Shown here one piece after another: positions 62,354-64,000 of a stretch of DNA of 64,000 nucleotides. The DNA lies in the NCBI RefSeq assembly GCF_027789125.1, contig NZ_JAQFVF010000092.1, forward strand, positions 1 to 64,000. The letters are read 5' to 3'. The stretch's first letter is position 1. Every line of letters starts with the position of its first letter. The notes under the pieces are model-generated. The model was not told where the DNA came from. It did not search any database and worked only from the letters and a program-made list of their open reading frames with translations. The DNA is from Paenibacillus aestuarii (GTDB lineage: Bacteria > Bacillota > Bacilli > Paenibacillales > NBRC-103111). A program made the translations under genes and the position numbers.

Positions 62354-63415
62354 ATGACTACGGAATTGCTGACACGGCCCGTGCCGAATACGGCGGTTTT
62401 TGTCCCGGAGCTTGTATATTTTGAGCCGGACGCCATGAATTATCCCAAAGGACAGCAGATTTACGAATGGGCCAAACAGCAAGGGCTGGAAATTCACATG
62501 ACAACCTCGCACAACCAAATCCGCGATCTCCCTGGGGACACCGAGCTGGAGAAATACCGCATCGCCAAGCAAACCCTCGTTGTCGGGCTGCGCAAGACGC
62601 TGAAGTTTGACACTTCCAAGCCTTCGGCGGAATACGCCATTCCGATCGCAACAGGATGCATGGGCCACTGCCACTATTGCTATCTACAAACAACGCTAGG
62701 CGCAAAACCTTACATCCGTGTCTACGTCAATATGGACGATATCTTGGCCGCGGCGCAAAAATATATCGATGAACGCGCCCCGGAAATCACCCGTTTTGAG
62801 GCTGCGTGTACGTCCGATCCCGTTGGATTGGAGCATATATCCGGATCCTTGAAGCAGGTGATTGAATTTATGGGACAACAGCCGCTAGGCAGGCTGCGGT
62901 TCGTCACGAAGTTTCATCATGTCGATTCGCTGTTAGACGCGAACCATAACAAGCATACCCGCTTCCGCTTTAGTGTCAATGCGGATTATGTAATCAAAAA
63001 CTTCGAGCCCGGCACTTCGCGTTTCCACGAGCGAATCGAAGCCGCTGGCAAAGTAGCGCGAGCCGGCTATCCGCTTGGATTCATCATTGCCCCAATCATA
63101 TGGCATGAAGGATGGGAAGAAGGCTATGCGCGATTGCTTGAAAAGCTGCATGAACAGCTGCCGCAAGAGGCGGTGCAAGACTTGACATTTGAAATGATTC
63201 AGCACCGTTTCACCAAAACGGCCAAAAACGTCATTCAGAAGCGGTATCCCAAGACGAAGCTCGAAATGGACGAAGAGAAGCGCAAGTATAAGTGGGGACG
63301 TTGGGGGCAAGGCAAATACGTCTACCCTGACGATCAGGCTAACGCATTAAGGGAATTTATCACCGAACAAATCTTTGATAAATTCCCTGACGCGAAGATT
63401 GAATATTTTACGTAA
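62354..63415 (+). CDS. splB: Spore photoproduct lyase
   Basis: The 353-residue radical SAM enzyme reverses the spore photoproduct thymine dimer at germination. The cluster motif is GCMGHCHYCYLQTT (C-x3-C-x2-C), and the conserved Cys of EAACTSDP likely donates the H atom. RBS AAAGGGAG precedes the ATG. It is divergent from mntR. A SigG promoter is expected but was not clearly seen. Confidence 0.95.
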   Translation: MTTELLTRPVPNTAVFVPELVYFEPDAMNYPKGQQIYEWAKQQGLEIHMTTSHNQIRDLPGDTELEKYRIAKQTLVVGLRKTLKFDTSKPSAEYAIPIATGCMGHCHYCYLQTTLGAKPYIRVYVNMDDILAAAQKYIDERAPEITRFEAACTSDPVGLEHISGSLKQVIEFMGQQPLGRLRFVTKFHHVDSLLDANHNKHTRFRFSVNADYVIKNFEPGTSRFHERIEAAGKVARAGYPLGFIIAPIIWHEGWEEGYARLLEKLHEQLPQEAVQDLTFEMIQHRFTKTAKNVIQKRYPKTKLEMDEEKRKYKWGRWGQGKYVYPDDQANALREFITEQIFDKFPDAKIEYFT

Positions 63416-63426
63416 GTGTTAAAATC

Positions 63427-64000
63427 TTAAAATTTCAACCAGTCGGGGGTAATCGTGTTAAGCCAAAGCGTAATCTGCGTCATTTTTCCAGTGTACAGCA
63501 GAATGGCGATTAGCACCATGAGCCCCCCGCCTATTTTCATCAAAGCATTTGAATAACGCAAAATCCAGCGCGTCGATCCGATGAAAAACGAGAGGACAAA
63601 AAATGGAATGGCAAATCCTAGCGAATACGCACTTGTCAGTTGGAACCAAGTACCTGGTTCTGTTGTAGCCAGTGCTAGAATAGCGGATAAAATCGGCCCG
63701 ATGCACGGCGACCAGCCTGCGGCAAAGCCCATGCCGATCAGGATCGAACCGAGATAGCCAGCAGGTCTGAACTTCATCTGCAGCTTTCTTTCTTTCATCA
63801 GCCATTGCGGTTGAAAAATGCCAAGCAAGAACAAGCCCATAATAAATATTAATAGAGCAGCGATTTGACGCAGCAAATCGCGATATTCAACGAACATATT
63901 GCCTACGAATCCGGCCGTTAAGCCCAGCGCATAAAAAATAATCGAAAAACCTACGATAAAGCTTAACGTGTGCAGCATCGTCCGGCGGCGAACGTCAGCG
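63427..64000 (-). CDS. ccdA: Cytochrome c biogenesis protein CcdA (partial)
   Basis: At least 191 residues of a polytopic membrane protein, open to the window edge, end at 63427. Typical CcdA features are HTLSFIVGFSIIFYALG, GFAAGWSPCIGPILSAIL (redox-active Cys) and a C-terminal helix. It transfers electrons across the membrane for cytochrome c maturation and sporulation. The N-terminal part, which should contain a second Cys, lies outside the window. Confidence 0.9.
   Translation of the reverse strand, partial: ADVRRRTMLHTLSFIVGFSIIFYALGLTAGFVGNMFVEYRDLLRQIAALLIFIMGLFLLGIFQPQWLMKERKLQMKFRPAGYLGSILIGMGFAAGWSPCIGPILSAILALATTEPGTWFQLTSAYSLGFAIPFFVLSFFIGSTRWILRYSNALMKIGGGLMVLIAILLYTGKMTQITLWLNTITPDWLKF

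Overview
The window comes from the chromosome of an endospore-forming Firmicute. Gene order and protein signatures point to Paenibacillus or a close relative (inference). The evidence is an almost complete Bacillales sporulation chromosome segment: dacF-spoIIAA-spoIIAB-sigF, spoIIM, mciZ, spo0A, spoIVB, the eight-gene spoIIIA operon, a SASP gene and splB. GC content is moderate, with GC-rich patches. Starts include GTG, TTG and probably one CTG.

Layout: 1-519 is a palindromic repeat array at the window edge. 520-14130 reads mostly leftward: sigF operon, a CuA-like cupredoxin, a YvyF-like zinc protein, punA and deoB, xerD, a DUF4227 gene, ald, fur, spoIIM, an EndoQ-type nuclease, nudF, then rightward mciZ and leftward DUF3866. 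14256-20573 holds a PepT-like peptidase, a tiny prli42-type gene and the branched-chain 2-oxoacid dehydrogenase genes (lpdV, bkdAA, bkdAB, bkdB). 21024-23826 is a GC-rich steA / glycosyltransferase / MraY-like trio. 23947-30661 is the most accessory part: several unrecognised small genes, an MBL-fold hydrolase, a DUF6492 protein, a stand-alone ATP-dependent DNA ligase-like protein lacking the catalytic lysine, a SASP gene, an SRPBCC protein and a secreted NlpC/P60 hydrolase.

30908-52434 is one long leftward run. It comprises spoIIIAA-AH with yqhV, accB-accC, asp23/amaP/DUF2273, nusB, folD, xseA-xseB, ispA, dxs, tlyA, a small membrane protein, argR, recN, spoIVB and spo0A. It mixes sporulation control with fatty acid, isoprenoid and folate metabolism and repair. 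52800-54851 reads rightward: sulfolactate biosynthesis (two genes) and DUF441. 54858-61301 holds aspartate kinase, efp, a proline-type peptidase, aroQ, yqhR, yqhQ, yqhP and yqhO. A second cluster of the same palindromic repeat lies at 61430-61697, followed by mntR, splB and a ccdA gene cut by the window end.

No tRNA, rRNA, CRISPR array, transposase or riboswitch could be supported. I did not find an obviously new multi-gene system. The strongest leads are the dispersed palindromic repeat family, the K-to-Q ligase, the steA/GT2/MraY-like trio with its CTGA overlap, and the bkd promoter with an embedded palindrome.
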